Shown: positions 1 to 11,545, numbered from the stretch's first letter. The stretch is 64,000 nucleotides of DNA from Phyto melanocephala (GCA_941918925.1 OW799233.1:76387797-76451796), one strand, 5' to 3'. Notes: generated by a model not told the origin, from the sequence alone. A program made the numbers and translations.

Positions 1-715
1 TTCAAGACTAAATGCTAGGATGGTTCTATCGACTGAATCGCATGACGATTCAGCGCAATATGTAAACCAGCTACGATCGGAAATGGACACGGCTTCCGAA
101 GGTCAAGAGGGCCGGGAATCGGTCAGTGACTCTCATACCATAACTGCGTCCGAGGGGCAGACATGTTCTGGAACCATGCATAGCGCGGAACAGGATAGTT
201 CCGATCTGATACCACATGTTGAGGTACCTCTAAACGTATTTCGAAACAAGACAATAATAAAGTTAGGACATGACCTTTATTCGCACGAAGAACCTCACGC
301 TGGATCCATCGGCATTATGTTACTGTGGCAAACCTGAACGAGGATAATCTTACTAATATCCTAAAAGAAAAACTCAACCCGAATGTTATAAATGGTGTTA
401 AATTGCCAGAAAATTTCCTAGGGTTGATGCAACGAGTGTATTTATTAAGCTTCTCAATGTACAATATAAGGTTTTCGTTAGGGATAAACAGATAAAGTTG
501 AAACAGAAACCACTCTATAAGAACGTGACGGTCGGTAGGGACAATAGGGTGACGATATACACGGACGAGGGAACAAAGATCCATAAAGCCTAGATAAAGA
601 CCGTTTAATTGTTCTTCCACATGGGCAATAGTAATGTTAAAGAGAGAAATTGTATAAAGAAAGGGCACGGGATGCGCGGTTAAGGAATTAAATTGTAGTA
701 ACAGTAGGATAATAC
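1..715 (+). pseudogene. Gypsy-type pol remnant, linker before integrase
   Basis: The frame open at 20-337 may be cut by the window edge. It is an acidic Ser/Thr-rich segment leading into HSAEQDSSDLIP and VPLNVFRNK. This is the kind of sequence that joins RNase H to integrase in Gypsy elements of the 17.6/Tom type. From about 310 the resemblance continues in another frame (NPNVINGVKLPENF at about 376-417) and stops at 493-495. No integrase core (HHCC zinc finger, DDE) follows; env-like coding begins by about 716. The element therefore lost most or all of integrase by internal deletion. The family call comes from remembered motif patterns and is moderately sure. Confidence 0.5.
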
Positions 716-2202
716 TTGTACCAAATAGTTTCTAAGTTATTTGGCTGTACGAGAATAGATTTTTTTTTATATGAACTTTATTTTAGAGTAACTCTAATCA
801 TGGCAGTGCGGTGCGTGCAAATTTATGAGTACAATACTGCTCTTATCTCGGTGAAGGAAGGCACAGGCAGAATCATCAATGGACATTTCAAGTTAGTGCA
901 TGTAATTGACCTGTCTCAGTACCAGAAACTAATCAAAGATGTCACGGCTACCATCAACGCAACATTGACTGATCCTCAGTAAAGTAAGCTTATTAATTTC
1001 CGGCTACAGCAGCTGAATGATCGCATCGAAAGTCTCAGCGGAAGGCAGCTAAGAAAGGTGCGTTCGATCAATTGGATTGGCTCCGATTGGAAGTGGTTAG
1101 CAGGATCACCAGATGCTGCCGATTGGAACGAGATCCTTCGTAGCGAAGACAAGATAGTGGAGAATAACAACCAACAATATAAAATTAATGAGAAGCTTTT
1201 TTCAAAAATGGAAACGGTTTTGCAGAGAGTAAATCGCATCATCAACGATTTTAATAATCATATTGAACCTTTAAGTATGGACATAATTGAGCAGGACTTT
1301 TCGTTATCAGCGAAAATGTAAACGAAATTGTTAGAGCCTGCCAACTCGCAAAAAGTAATATCATCAACACGAACATTATCGACAAGGAAGAAATCAACCA
1401 GATTCTATCCGAAATGGAGACACTCCCTTATCAGAACGAAATAAAAGCAGTCGAGCATGGCACACCCTCAGTATATGTCAATGGTTCCATGCTCTTATAT
1501 GTTCTGGCTATGCCCAAATTAAGGAAAGGGGAGTTTAATCTCTTGCACGTAAGGCCAACAATTTCTATGGGCAAACAGGTTGACATCAGTTATAGAAAAA
1601 TGCTTGTAAATCAAGAAGAAACTTATGGAATAACGAGTAGTTGCCTATCGATTATTAACTGCACTGTTTGCGAGCTGTCAGAGTTAGAGCTATTGGAGAA
1701 TGACGACTGCTTGCCAAAGTTGCTGAAAGGAGCCGATGCTAAATGTCAATTCCGCACCGGAAACCATACCGTAGTTGAGATAATCAAAGATGGCACAATT
1801 TTTGTTACCAATTACGAGGGTGACCTCAAATTTCGAAACACCACAAAGTGCTTGAATGGAACTTACGTAATTCAACTTTTCAACGAAACATTCGAGCTGA
1901 ATGGCAAAAGTTATTCCAACATCTTGTCAACCAAGCTTCAGGTCCTTCCACCAGTACTTACCAATATTATAAATCGAGGAAATAAGGTTGATGTTGAGTT
2001 TCTTCATGAGCTGAATATAGACAACATCAGAAGGCTCAAACAACTTACACGAGGCTTAGAGGTAGGGAGAATTTCAAGCCTCTGCATTTTTCTTATGGCT
2101 CTGGCTGTAGTTGGCTACCTATGGAAACGAGTGAATGGAAGAGTAAACCTGCCAGACTTCAACACTAGAGCATCAGATACAGGTCCTAATACTGGCCAGT
2201 AG
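716..2202 (+). pseudogene. env: Broken errantivirus-type envelope gene
   Basis: This is an endogenous-retrovirus envelope relic of the baculovirus-F-like class carried by Gypsy errantiviruses. In the family these are membrane fusion glycoproteins. The amino part (716-982; a possible start ATG lies at 800) ends at an in-frame TAA at 980-982, and the same frame then resumes to about 1300. A frameshift near 1296-1302 moves the signal to the frame open at 1414-2202. Visible traits are a GSDWKWLAGSPD block, a heptad-like helical stretch after it, several NxS/T sites, many cysteines, one membrane segment about 40 residues from the end, and a short polar tail. It sits directly upstream of the polypurine tract and 3' LTR, the normal env position. 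With one stop and one frameshift it is not functional as it stands. Confidence 0.75.
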
Positions 2203-2225
2203 AATCTACGAGACGCAGATTTTTT

Positions 2226-2236
2226 AAAGGGGGAGG
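2226..2236 (+). promoter_or_regulatory. Polypurine tract of the Gypsy-type element
   Basis: AAAGGGGGAGG lies just before an LTR-like AGTTAAC start and 23 bases after the env stop codon. This is the expected site of plus-strand DNA priming. Confidence 0.7.
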
Positions 2237-2570
2237 AGTTAACGCAGTACATTCTGCTTACGCTAGGTTACAGACGTCCAGCAAGCTGACGAGTCATTTT
2301 TCGTTGTGAGAACAGAAAAAGCAACACATTGCATTCTGCTTACGCTAGCATGCAGACGTATTGCGAAATATGGGGATCAGGTTACACTATGGGAACGGCA
2401 ACGGCACATGCACTAACAGCGTGACACTTTTGCACCGTTAGCAACTTTTTTGATAGAATAAGTTTTAGTAAGTTAAGTTAATCTTGTTGTGAGACTCAAA
2501 AGAATAAGTCGAAATAATAAATTTTGTTTAAACTAAAAAAAGGTGTGAAATAATTAAATCCTGCCGTAGT
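2237..2570 (+). repeat. 3' LTR of the Gypsy-type element (right edge approximate)
   Basis: It begins AGTTAAC immediately after the polypurine tract, the start typical of Gypsy/errantivirus LTRs. An internal direct repeat starts ATTCTGCTTACGCTAG at 2251 and 2333, 82 bp apart, each followed by a CAGACGT block. No 5' LTR partner is in the window, so the right edge (put near 2570) and the target duplication cannot be fixed. Confidence 0.6.
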
Positions 2571-2621
2571 TTGGCCAACTTGTTGGCGCGGCAAAATAAT
2601 TTTTTTATACGAAGTCCTTTT

Positions 2622-3216
2622 GACTTCGTTAATTTGTATATACTGGTTAGAATAAATGTGGCATCGAATCCCAGCTGAGCCAAACAAAATTTTATTTATT
2701 TTAATTAATATATTATTTATATTTTATTATTTTTTTTATATTTTTTTTTTAATTTTTTTAAAAAACCTTTTAAAAAATTTTTGAAAATTTTTTTTCAATT
2801 TTTTTTTTGTAATTTTTTTTTATTATTTTTATTTTTAATATCTTTTTTTTTGTAATTTTTTTTTTTCATGATTTTCACATGTATGTATATATGTATGTTG
2901 TTGTTGTAATTGTGACAAAAACGAGGTGGTCGTGGTTTTTTGCTCATATCTCAGAAAGTAATGGGGCGATTGTGCTGAATTTCAATAGCGATTCATTCCT
3001 GGATATTTCCAAGAGATTGATACTATATACATATAGTTGCTTCTAAAAGTTGATTTCAACCAACTCACGGACAGACGGTCAGGGCTTAATCGAATTCTCT
3101 ATTCATAAGCTTTAGAAAATATATACTTTATGGGGTCGGAAATGAAAATTGTAGAAATTTCACACGGAATGACAAAGCTATATATGCTCTTTTTTACTGT
3201 GTGAAGGGTATAATAA
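2622..3216 (-). repeat. Dispersed TATACCCTTCAC-type repeat, partial copy
   Basis: It shares blocks with the repeats at 46,960-47,730 and 36,868-37,770. These are the GCATCGAATCCCAGCTGAGC block, a long T-rich tract, a CTCATATCTCAG block, a CACGGACAGACGGTCAGGGC block, the TATACTTTATGGGGTCGGAA block and the terminal GTGTGAAGGGTATA. Block order suggests two rearranged part-copies. Class unknown; no coding capacity is seen. Confidence 0.7.
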
Positions 3217-3747
3217 ATCTGTAACAATATAATAGATACATACGTTAAAGGTTATTTCATTTAGTTTTGAACACCAGGCAAAAAATGAATGTATGAGTGT
3301 CTGATTAGTGATACAAAACATAAGTATAAACGGGTTTCAATCAAATATACATAATTATATTACCCTTTAGGATTTTATGATAATAATCCTATTATGATTT
3401 ATTATAAAAAATGTTATTACAGAAATTTTTTCCATTTGGAGATTCTTTTCTAAGAAATTTAGTTAAATACTTGTGGCAACTTGTTTTTTATATTTTTTTT
3501 TTTATATTTTTGTTTATTTAATATTTATTTTTTTTGTTTTATATTTATTATATATATTTTAATTATTTTTTTTTTAATTTTTTTTTTAATTTTTTTTTAT
3601 TGTTTTTATTTTTTCTTTTAATACATACATACGTAAAGTTATAATTTTACAATTGGTTGTTTTAATATATGTAGGTTTTTTATATGTATGTACGTATTTC
3701 ATATGGGATGAATGGTGAATTTATTTAGTTGTAGTAGTTTAAGTTAC
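3217..3747. other. AT-rich spacer with part of the same dispersed repeat
   Basis: No gene is seen. Bases 3480-3735 are T-rich, then carry the ACATACGTAAAGTTATAATT and ATGTATGTACGTATTTCATA blocks also present near 52,260-52,340. They are another fragment of the dispersed TATACCCTTCAC repeat. Confidence 0.5.
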
Positions 3748-4145
3748 TGTAGTTTTGTTTGTATTAATTTATTTCGCTAGTTGTTCGAACATGATGTTAT
3801 GTGTTACGTCGTAATTGAAATGTAACGGTTTTCGAATGTACTAATGTGTACATACGAGAACTTTGTCGAATGTTACCGAGCACCACTATGTTACTATAAA
3901 TAGCCGAACAACACAGCTAACATGATCAGTATAACAATAGAGCTTGTAAAGCGTGTATCAAAGTGTTAATAAAAGTGTATAAGTGAAATAAGTAAAGTGC
4001 TATAAAACAATATCTATGTGCGTTTAAGTAAATAAAGTGCTCTTAATTTTATAACTAATTTCAACTGTTTTTTAGTTGCAATAAAAGAGCTCAAAGTGTA
4101 TTTAAAGGAAGTAAGCCAACGTTTATAAAAGGTATAAACGTAACA
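3748..4145 (+). repeat. Solo LTR, family shared with 31,936-35,337
   Basis: About 398 bp running from TGTAGTTTTG to ACGTAACA. It matches the interrupted copy at 31,936-35,337 over most of its length. It carries a TATA-like ACTATAAATAGCCGAACA (about 3893-3910), then an AATAAA-containing stretch. No internal retroelement coding sequence flanks it on either side, so it is called a solo LTR. The target duplication is not clear. Confidence 0.65.
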
Positions 4146-4751
4146 GTTTATAAAAGTGAAACTCTGTGTGTGTTAGCTATAGACTCCGAAACTGTAAAAC
4201 CGATCGGAATCAAACTTTGGCAAGTTGTTGTACACATTCTAGGGAGTGTTTATGGGTGGAAAAAAGTGGGACACACCCATTAAAAATTAGTTATCATTTT
4301 TAGCTTCTTGCACTTGACCGATTTTTCTGAAACCTTGCACACATATTGAGCTGTCATAACTATATAATTCTGTGATTAGAAAGGTGGGCAGGGCCACGCC
4401 CATAAAAAGTTATAATTTTGAGGTACTTGCGCTGGACCGATTTTTCTGAAACTTTGCACACATATTGAGGTGTCATGACTATATAATTTCGTGATTAAAA
4501 AAGTAGGCAGGGCCACGCTCATAAAACATAAGTTATCATATTTAGCTACTTGCACTGGAAAAATTTTGGTGAATCTTTGCACACATATTGAGTTGTCATG
4601 ACTATACAATGTCTTGATTAGAAAAGTGGGCAGTGCCACGCCCATTAAAAACAGTTATAATTTTTAGCTTTTTGCACTTGATGTTCAATTTAAATTCAGA
4701 ATTCATTTTAATTCATTAAGGGCCGTAGCAACGCGCGCCGGGCTTTTCTAG
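4146..4751 (+). mobile_element. Non-autonomous Helitron, copy A
   Basis: It carries the same GTGAAACTCTGTGTG start block, about four copies of a roughly 120-bp tandem unit (GTGGGC...CCACGCCC...TTTTTCTGAAACTTTGCACAC) and the terminal GCAACGCGCGCCGGGC...CTAG found in copies B-D. CTAG is at 4748-4751, followed by T. The 5' TCTATATATA start is missing because it abuts the LTR end, so this copy is 5'-truncated. Confidence 0.7.
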
Positions 4752-5180
4752 TTTAATATGTTTCATAAAAAATTTGCAGAGAAATAAAAGTTAGAAAAAC
4801 TAAAAATTAAAGTTTTTAAAATATTTTCTTTAATTCCTAAAATGGTGAAATTTTCCCCATTAACACAACAAAAATAATACAGTGAAATGGCAACGCTGCT
4901 AACAGTTCCTCAAGGAAAATAAAAAATCTATTTGCGAATCGATTTGTTTTTTAATTTTTCGATTTTGTTATTTGTATGAATGATTCTTGTAAGGAATTTT
5001 ATATTTAAATTGTGGAGAGAAATTTATTTTAAATTTTTTAAAATTTCATTTGTCTCGCAAATTTTATTTTTAAAATTCGGAAAACAAAAATAATTATTCG
5101 TCACAATGTTGAAAATTTAATTCATTGGAATTAATGTTATTCACGATAAATATCTATTCGAATGATTTGTATACTATGGT
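4752..5180. other. AT-rich stretch without a recognised gene
   Basis: Low-complexity A/T sequence. I see no coding signal or terminal repeats. Confidence 0.5.
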
Positions 5181-5704
5181 TTATATGTATGTATGTTGTT
5201 AACGCTCCCGCGAATTTATTGTTCTAATTTCCTGGTCACCTAATAGTTTTGGTTATAGCGGACGAACATTGGATAAAGACTTGATGCGGACAGGTGGGGC
5301 TTGATTAAAATCTAAATATTTGTAATACACTTTCTCTATTTACAGGGTGAGCTAAGCTACTTATACGCCAAGCTAGCTGGGTTCAGAAATTTAACTGGTA
5401 AACACGGGTTATTTCCAGTTCTAACAATTTTGTATTTCATACACTATCTCGTTGTTACAAATATAGTAATTAATCTAGCTACAAAGTAACTTATCTGATG
5501 GGTGGGAAATGAATATTCAGAATTCGTGGAGCCAATGGTCTGTCGTATTCTCCTTGGCTATTGCGGTGTGAACTACGACTGTGGTCTGCTAGTTCTAATT
5601 GCGTACTCGGGGCTGACGGGGTTATTCTTATGATGGGAATTCCATATTTCGCTGCGTCTGGATGTTACTGTCGGCACAAGTTATTGCTGTCGCTGCTACT
5701 TATT
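5181..5704. repeat. Unclassified mid-GC repeat-like sequence
   Basis: More complex than its surroundings. It begins near TGTTAACGCTCCCGCGAA, which resembles an LTR start, but no matching terminus or primer site is visible. It ends where the LINE 3' poly-A tract begins. No open frame of note. It could be an old LTR or leader; this is a guess. Confidence 0.3.
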
Positions 5705-6442
5705 TCTTTTTTTTTCAAATTATAATTTATTTATTGAATCTTTCTATATTAGGAAACTGACAATAAGTATTAAAATCTTAAATTAAATAATTTCTGGGTC
5801 TATTGCCATAGCAATAGAAGCTCCAATTTTTATTGCTTAGTAGTCATCGTTATAGCGGGTTCGCGACAGCCAATGCATCGATGTACTTGAGCCGAGTATG
5901 TCCATTATAATACAGTAGATTCTGTGCGAGAGGATTTGAATGAAATTCCCGCTTTCGTACATATTTTGAGCAGGTTCTTATTTCGTTGCAAACAAATGGA
6001 ATATTAAGGTCCTTATGAATAGTCGCGTTACTAATATACCGCGGGTCTCCAGTAATAAATCGCAATATTTTATTTTGTCGTCTTTGTAATTTCTCTATAT
6101 TAGAGATATTAGATATATTGGATACTATAGGTCCATATTGGCTTAATGATAGCTTTGTAGAGTAGAACCTTGTAGCATAGGCTGAGAGCAGATTGAGAAC
6201 AAAGAATCCACTGAAGTTGAAGTTGTTATTTATCTTGAGATTATGACAGTTTCCCTTTCTCAAGGTGAAAGTGACATGTGCGCACTTATATTTTCCATTG
6301 GTTGATCCATTTTTCGAGTTCTTTAATATTATCCTGCATGCAATTAGATGCAATAGCTGGATTTTTATGTATGCTTATTAATGCTCTATCGTCTGCAAAA
6401 GTTGACGTGTGTATCAAGTTATTAGTGGGAAAATCTGATGTA

Positions 6443-7367
6443 TGGGTGTCCCAACTAGAACGCAATTTTTAAATTTGGCGCCATTCGAAGTGTCATTGTT
6501 TGAAATTTGAACAATTGTTATTGTTTGCTAGTAGAAGGTACGAGGTTAGTAAAAATGGAGCGCTACACGAATGAACAACGCATTCTCATTGTGTAATTGT
6601 TTTACCAAAATGGTGAAAGTTTTGCAGCTACAGTTCGCAAATTGCGATCAATTTCGGGTCACATTTCCATCTTGATGGCTTCGTCAACAGGCAGAATTGT
6701 CGCATTTGGGATAAGGAAAATTCTAGAGTGATTCACGAGAAGCAAATTCATCTTCAACGTGTCACTGTGTGGTGTGGTTTTTGGGCTGGAGGAATCATTG
6801 GACCTTTTTTTTATGAAAATGAGGCAGGTCAAGCGCAAACAGTCAATGGTGTTCGGTATCATGAAATGATAACCAGTTTTTTCTTGCCTAGAATTAAAGA
6901 AATGAATGTGGAGGGCATGTGGTTTCAACAAGATGGCGCCACATGTCATACAGCCAGAGAAACAATTCAATTGCTGCATCAGTCATTTCCCGGTCGTGTT
7001 ATTTCGCGTTTTGGAGACCAGAATTGGCCGCCTAGATCGTGTGATTTAACACCTTTGGTTTTTTTTTTTGGGATTTTTTGACGTCGATGGTTTACGCGAA
7101 TAAGCCGACGACGACTCAAGCCTTAAAAGAGAAAATTGGACACTGCATTAATGAAATACTGCAGCATTTATGCGAAAAGGTCATTGGAAATTTCATTAAA
7201 AGATCGCGTGTGTCCCAGCAAAGGCGCGGAGGCCATCTGCACGATATATTGTTCCATACATAACCTCATTCTGTCTACTTTACGATATAATAAAGTCTCA
7301 CGATTTTTTTTTTAATATCTGTGTTTTATTTAAAATTTAAAAATTGCGTTCTAGTTGGGACACCCGA
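6443..7367 (+). mobile_element. Mariner-family element, rosa-like (DD41D), deleted
   Basis: Terminal inverted repeats begin GGGTGTCCCAACTAGAACGC on both ends and extend to about 32 bp (left 6444 onward, right ending about 7366). TA target duplications are at 6441-6442 and 7368-7369. At 925 bp it is shorter than a full mariner of about 1.3 kb because the middle of the transposase is deleted near 6662. It lies inside the reverse transcriptase domain of the LINE, and the LINE reading continues cleanly across the TA. Confidence 0.9.
6555..7263 (+). pseudogene. DD41D mariner transposase pseudogene
   Basis: It starts MERYTNEQRILIV at 6555 (helix-turn-helix side), with a stop at about 6594. A large in-frame-sized loss joins the N-terminal domain to HLDGFVNRQNCRIW near 6664. 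The catalytic core follows at 6728-7081 with WFQQDGATCHTA, the second Asp. Counting 41 residues on places the third catalytic position in CDLTPLV, so the class is DD41D, the rosa group known from Ceratitis. The expected final Asp reads as Val here, next to a T-run that also shifts frame. The tail (7078-7263) keeps KPTTTQALKEKI. This is a cut-and-paste transposase relic that cannot be active. Confidence 0.85.
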
Positions 7368-8860
7368 TATAAATTATATACATGAGAGAACCAAGTATAC
7401 TGCCTTGGGGAACTCCTGCTGCGGTTTTTTTGGGTCTGAGATATGGTCTTTGTACTTTACTACAAATGAACGATCCGGTAACGGTAATAAAGAACCTATT
7501 TTATTTAGAAACCCGTCATGCCAAACCTTGTCAAAAGCTTGAGAAATGTCTATGAAGAGTGATGAGCAATAGCGTTTGTCCTCAAAAGCCTATACTATGA
7601 ACCTGTTCTATGGTGTCATGATCTTTTCGGAATCCAAATTGATGAACGGGAATGATGTAGTGGTCGTTTAGATATGGGGTCAACGCATTTACTTTCTTAA
7701 AGAGCTTTGGGCTTAGGTATAGTTATTTCTGATATTTTTCATGATTTAGAGTAGAAACCGGTTCTTAAGATGGAATATGAATAACACCAGCTTAAGGGCA
7801 GATATTGGTAGTTCACGTATCAATTTTCCTGAAATTTTGTCCATGCCAGGGGATTTATTTGTTTTCAGTTTTTTGACTGCTGAAGTTAGGGACGAGAAAC
7901 GCATTTTCATTGGGGAAACAACGCGGTCTTCAATATCTGGTAAATTTGTGCATGAGCTGGAAATATTAGGCGTAAACACTTTTTCGAGATGATCAGCAAA
8001 AACTTCAGCTTTGTCTTTATGGGACCAAATTCAGTTTCCATCACTAAACCGAATTGCAGATTCGCATCTAATTGGGGTTTTAACTCTTTTGGTGGCCTTC
8101 CAAAGACTATAATTCGTGAATTTTGTTGCGTCTAAACCTTCTAAATATGCTTTTAGAGCTGATTGTTTGTTCTCAAAAAGAGCACTATGAAGGGTACTTT
8201 GACAGTGGTTTAGTTGTCTTTTCAAGGTTGACGAGCGGTGTACTTGCCATTGCCTTCTTAGATTTCTCTTTCCTTTATAAGGTTTTGGATGGTTGTTGAA
8301 AATATATTTTTAGTGCCGTTATTGCCTTTAAAAGGTGTAGCTACTTTAGCTCCAGTTAATAAAGTTTCCGAGAATACGTTTATAGCACATTGTATTTCAT
8401 TTTTGGATTTCAGTGATATATCTTGAGGTACGTGTGAACTTACATACTTTCTATATTTGAGCCAGTTAGTATGTCTATTAGGAAAACGAAAAGGGTTTTC
8501 TATGTTTTGCCAGCTGCGCATTAGTATAATAGTTGAAGAGTGGTCAGAGGACAGGTCGAATAAAGAGACTGCAGTCAGTTGATCGTGTTTGATGGTTTTT
8601 ATGACTGCAAAATCAATTAGATAGGAGTCTTTTGTAGATCTGTAGGCCAATAAGTGGGCTGTCCACCAAATACAACGTCAAGTTTGAGGGTTGATATAGT
8701 TTTTAATAGCTGTTTGCCCTTCGGAATAATGTTTCTTGAGCCCCAATATCTATATGTATGCGTTGTAATTAGGGTTTGGGATTTCCCGGTCTTTTATTTT
8801 CCTGGGAAACGGGAATTAAAAAATCGTCTTTCAGGGAATTCCCGGGATTCTCGAAAAATA

Positions 8861-9120
8861 ATATTTCTTTTAAAATAAATAATATTTGTTAACTTTAAAA
8901 TCACGATTTGGTTTATAATTCATTGTTTTAGTAGTAGTTTATTTTCCATTAGAGTCCTTATTGTGTCAGCATTACATCTTCCGGCAATATTATATTTCTT
9001 TTAAAATAAATAATATTTGTTAACTTTCAAATCACGATTTGGTTTATAATTCATTGTTTTAGTAGTAGTTTATTTTCCATTAGAGTCCTTATTGTGTCAG
9101 CATTACATCTTCCGGCAATA
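8861..9120. repeat. 131-bp tandem duplication within the hAT
   Basis: Two nearly identical units, 8861-8991 and 8992-9120, both starting ATATTTCTTTTAAAATAAAT and ending CATTACATCTTCCGGCAATA. Only a few bases differ. The second copy runs into the transposase fragment, so the duplication arose in this copy or a close parent. Confidence 0.9.
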
Positions 9121-9302
9121 TAAACTAAACCCAAATTATAAAAATAATTATTGCCATTTAAACAGATATTTAAATATCTTTTTTGGGCAACGCTACTCCA
9201 CTCGTCTAATACAAAAGCAAACCTCAAATTGTCGCAAATTTGACTCGATATTGCTTTCACCATCGTATGAGACCGCCCTTGAATATTAACCTTTTCGGGC
9301 AA
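9051..9302 (-). pseudogene. hAT transposase fragment
   Basis: An 83-codon frame with RFAFVLDEWSSVAQKRYLNI and YFYNLGLVYIAGRCNA. This matches the hAT catalytic region, where an acidic LDEW/IDEST block precedes a RYLN strand and a Y.LGL strand. The rest of the enzyme, including the carboxy dimerisation domain, is absent from the 1-kb element. Family call is from motif pattern. Confidence 0.7.
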
Positions 9303-10140
9303 ATATTACATTGTGCTGCGTTGTCTACTTTTTGAAAATAGTTCCAAGCTTCAGACATTTTGGTTCTAAACAAAGTGAATTTTCAAAGGAAGTACTTTTA
9401 GAAAAATTCAATCATAAATACAAGAAAACATTTAATTATGTATGTATATAATTAATTCACTTGAAATTTATTAGCACTTATTAAAAATAATTCCAGAAAG
9501 TCGTTAACTTTGGCGTGAAATATTTTTGACCGACGATGTTTGTTTTTCTTTTACATAGTCGTATTTGAGAAAAGTTGTAAATACTTAACAAACAAAAAAC
9601 GCTAACTAATTAAAAACCTTACTTTTTATTCAAATATGCTTTAAATTTACCGAAACAGATAAGAAATTAAAAATAAAATCAAATATATATTCTAATATAC
9701 TACATATTTTTTATTTCCCGTTTTCCCGGGAATACTAAGTGGTTCATTCCCGCCCGGGAATTCCCGGTTCCCAAACCCTAGTTATAATCTTCTGCCGCTA
9801 TAAATTTTTTACCTAGCGTTTTGTAAAAAGTAATAAATTGGTCACTTGTTATCTTGTGTCTTGGGGGACAGAAGCTATAGTTAAGTTTAGGTCCAAGAGG
9901 AATATTGATGAGGGTTGAATGTGATCTGTTTTGTATTCCGGCATTATAGAATGGGTAATTCGATTTCTAATTATTATAGCAGCACCACCACATGATTTAC
10001 CACTTGGATGTAGAGTAACCTTTAATTCAAAAACAGTTTTTTAATGTAAAGTGCGTTTCAGAAACTAGCAATATGTCAATAAACTAAGACTTTAAAAAAC
10101 TTTCTACTTCTAACTTGTTTTGACTTAGTTACTGGGTGGG

Positions 10141-11089
10141 TAACAAACGCTTTTAATTAACTAAAAAAACATCATAAAGGTTTTTAGAGATATTAAGTAA
10201 AATAACTTCAATGATCAAGAGAGAAGTTCCCGGAACACTAGTATTTAATATCAACAGTAATGCCATATGTGTCTTAAAAAAATTAAAAAACAAAAAATAC
10301 TTTTAACTTTTGTTCGCAACAATTAACGATTAACGTGATTTGAATTGGTTTAGACATGCATATTTTAATATTTTATAGATAATTTCTGCGAAGATAGCAG
10401 TAGAAAAAATCAACCGAATTTTTGAATTTTATTATCTGTATAATTCAATTTAAATCTACATATATTTTTGAAAAACGGTCAAATACACGATTTCACTATT
10501 AATATAATAGTATTTTGTACAAACAATTTTTAACGAACGAATGTACGTTTATTAATTTTTCAATACTCACACATTCACACAGACATACATACATGTATTA
10601 AACAAAAGTAAAATATTTGAATGATCAAATATTTAAATAGATATTTGTCGGCTTAAAAATACCAAATATTGTTAACAATCATTTAAATATGAATGAGGTG
10701 TGAAATTGCGATTCAACACTTTTTAATACGAGTATTATTGTACTTATATGACAAACACATGTACGTATGTACATATATATGTACATATATACATACACGC
10801 TTTAACATACAATATTTATTAACATTAACAATAATAAATATAAAAAATATTATTATTTAACAGGAAAAAAATAGGTTGATGACGACGTGGGAAATCGTGG
10901 GATTTTGTCTAGTAAAAAAGGCAAAACCAAAAATTTATTTACGAAATAAATATGATTGTTTATTAATGTCATACTTATGGAAACGTGTTAACGTAATGAC
11001 TTACTCTTCCCCTTCTCCAATTTTTTCTTAAAACCGCTGGATCACATAATAAAAAAAGATTACGACTGTAATAGGTTTTGTATATTCAC
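10141..11089. other. AT-rich insertion inside the LINE, no gene recognised
   Basis: This separates LINE ORF1 from the ORF2 endonuclease and so is inserted DNA. It is AT-rich with GTACATATATGTACATATAT-type runs near 10,760-10,790. From about 10,870 it probably belongs to the BEL fragment that follows, but I see no clear coding similarity here. Confidence 0.45.
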
Positions 11090-11545
11090 ACAATTTAGAG
11101 CCAGTGTTTTTTTATGACTGGAGGATTAAAAATGTCTGTCCCTTCTGGGGTCTGTGTGGTGTTTGCTGAACCCAACAACAAATGATTAGTCGTTAGTCAT
11201 GTCTAACAGGCAAATACGTTAACGGACGGGAATTCAGTAGGCGTGTGTTCCTTAGGGGCACTGAACCATTCGCTACCATACTTCGCCATTTGCAGCATTA
11301 TGCGGACAATTAAGCTCACATGTAATACCTTTAGTAGACATTTAATCTTGAATTCTAACCAAATCAACAACTTCTTCAAATCGTTTAGCTTCATGGTTAA
11401 CTCCTACAAAATTCTTCTATTGTCGCTTCGCATCTTTAATGGTGTGCCACGACGATTAATAAAATTTAGTATGGCTAAGATACATTCGTCAGTAGAAAGA
11501 TCAAAAGCCACTTTCAAGTGAACTGCTCTAATTTTCAAGCTTAGC
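11090..11545 (-). pseudogene. BEL/Pao integrase fragment
   Basis: On the minus strand, VHLKVAFDLSTDECILAIL and RRGTPLKMRSDN (about 11,526-11,419) match the BEL integrase core around its second catalytic Asp. Further on are CPHNAANG...W near 11,320-11,260 (the PNFGGLWE position) and LTTNHLLLGSANTTQTP near 11,200-11,140, the segment after the core. Reading frames change several times. It differs clearly from the young BEL at 16,457, so it is another, older family. It sits between ORF1 and ORF2 of the LINE and is an insertion relic. Confidence 0.7.

Larger units (their letters stand above)
8770..9780 (-). mobile_element. hAT element inside the LINE endonuclease
   Basis: Ends are TAGGGTTTGGGA... 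and ...GGTTCCCAAACCCTA, inverted repeats of about 20 bp with a short mismatch. They are flanked by 8-bp direct repeats GTTGTAAT (8762-8769) and GTTATAAT (9781-9788), 7 of 8 identical. An 8-bp duplication is the hAT hallmark. At 1011 bp it holds only a fragment of transposase, so it is a deleted copy. The LINE endonuclease reading resumes on both sides. Confidence 0.88.
5850..10140 (-). pseudogene. LINE ORF2 remnants: endonuclease and reverse transcriptase
   Basis: Read on the minus strand, the first block (10,135-9,781) has endonuclease motifs IDILLVSETHF and GGAAIIIRNRI. The next runs from 8,769 with YSFCPPRHK- and FIAAEDYN-like blocks at the hAT junction and continues to 8,258. The RT amino part (8,225-7,746) includes LKTNKSPGMDKIS. 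FDKVWHDGFLNK follows near 7,500. The catalytic FADD motif lies at about 6386-6400, just past the mariner insertion. The carboxy end (6353-5850) has the LRFITGDPRYISNATIHKDL block typical of the Jockey group. In life the product nicks target DNA and primes reverse transcription. Several frames are needed to follow it, and two transposons split it, so it is inactive. Confidence 0.8.

Noticed and set aside
4376..4645. Repetitive minus-strand frame with GVALPTFLI
   Set aside because: It is produced by the Helitron tandem units and recurs wherever those units occur.
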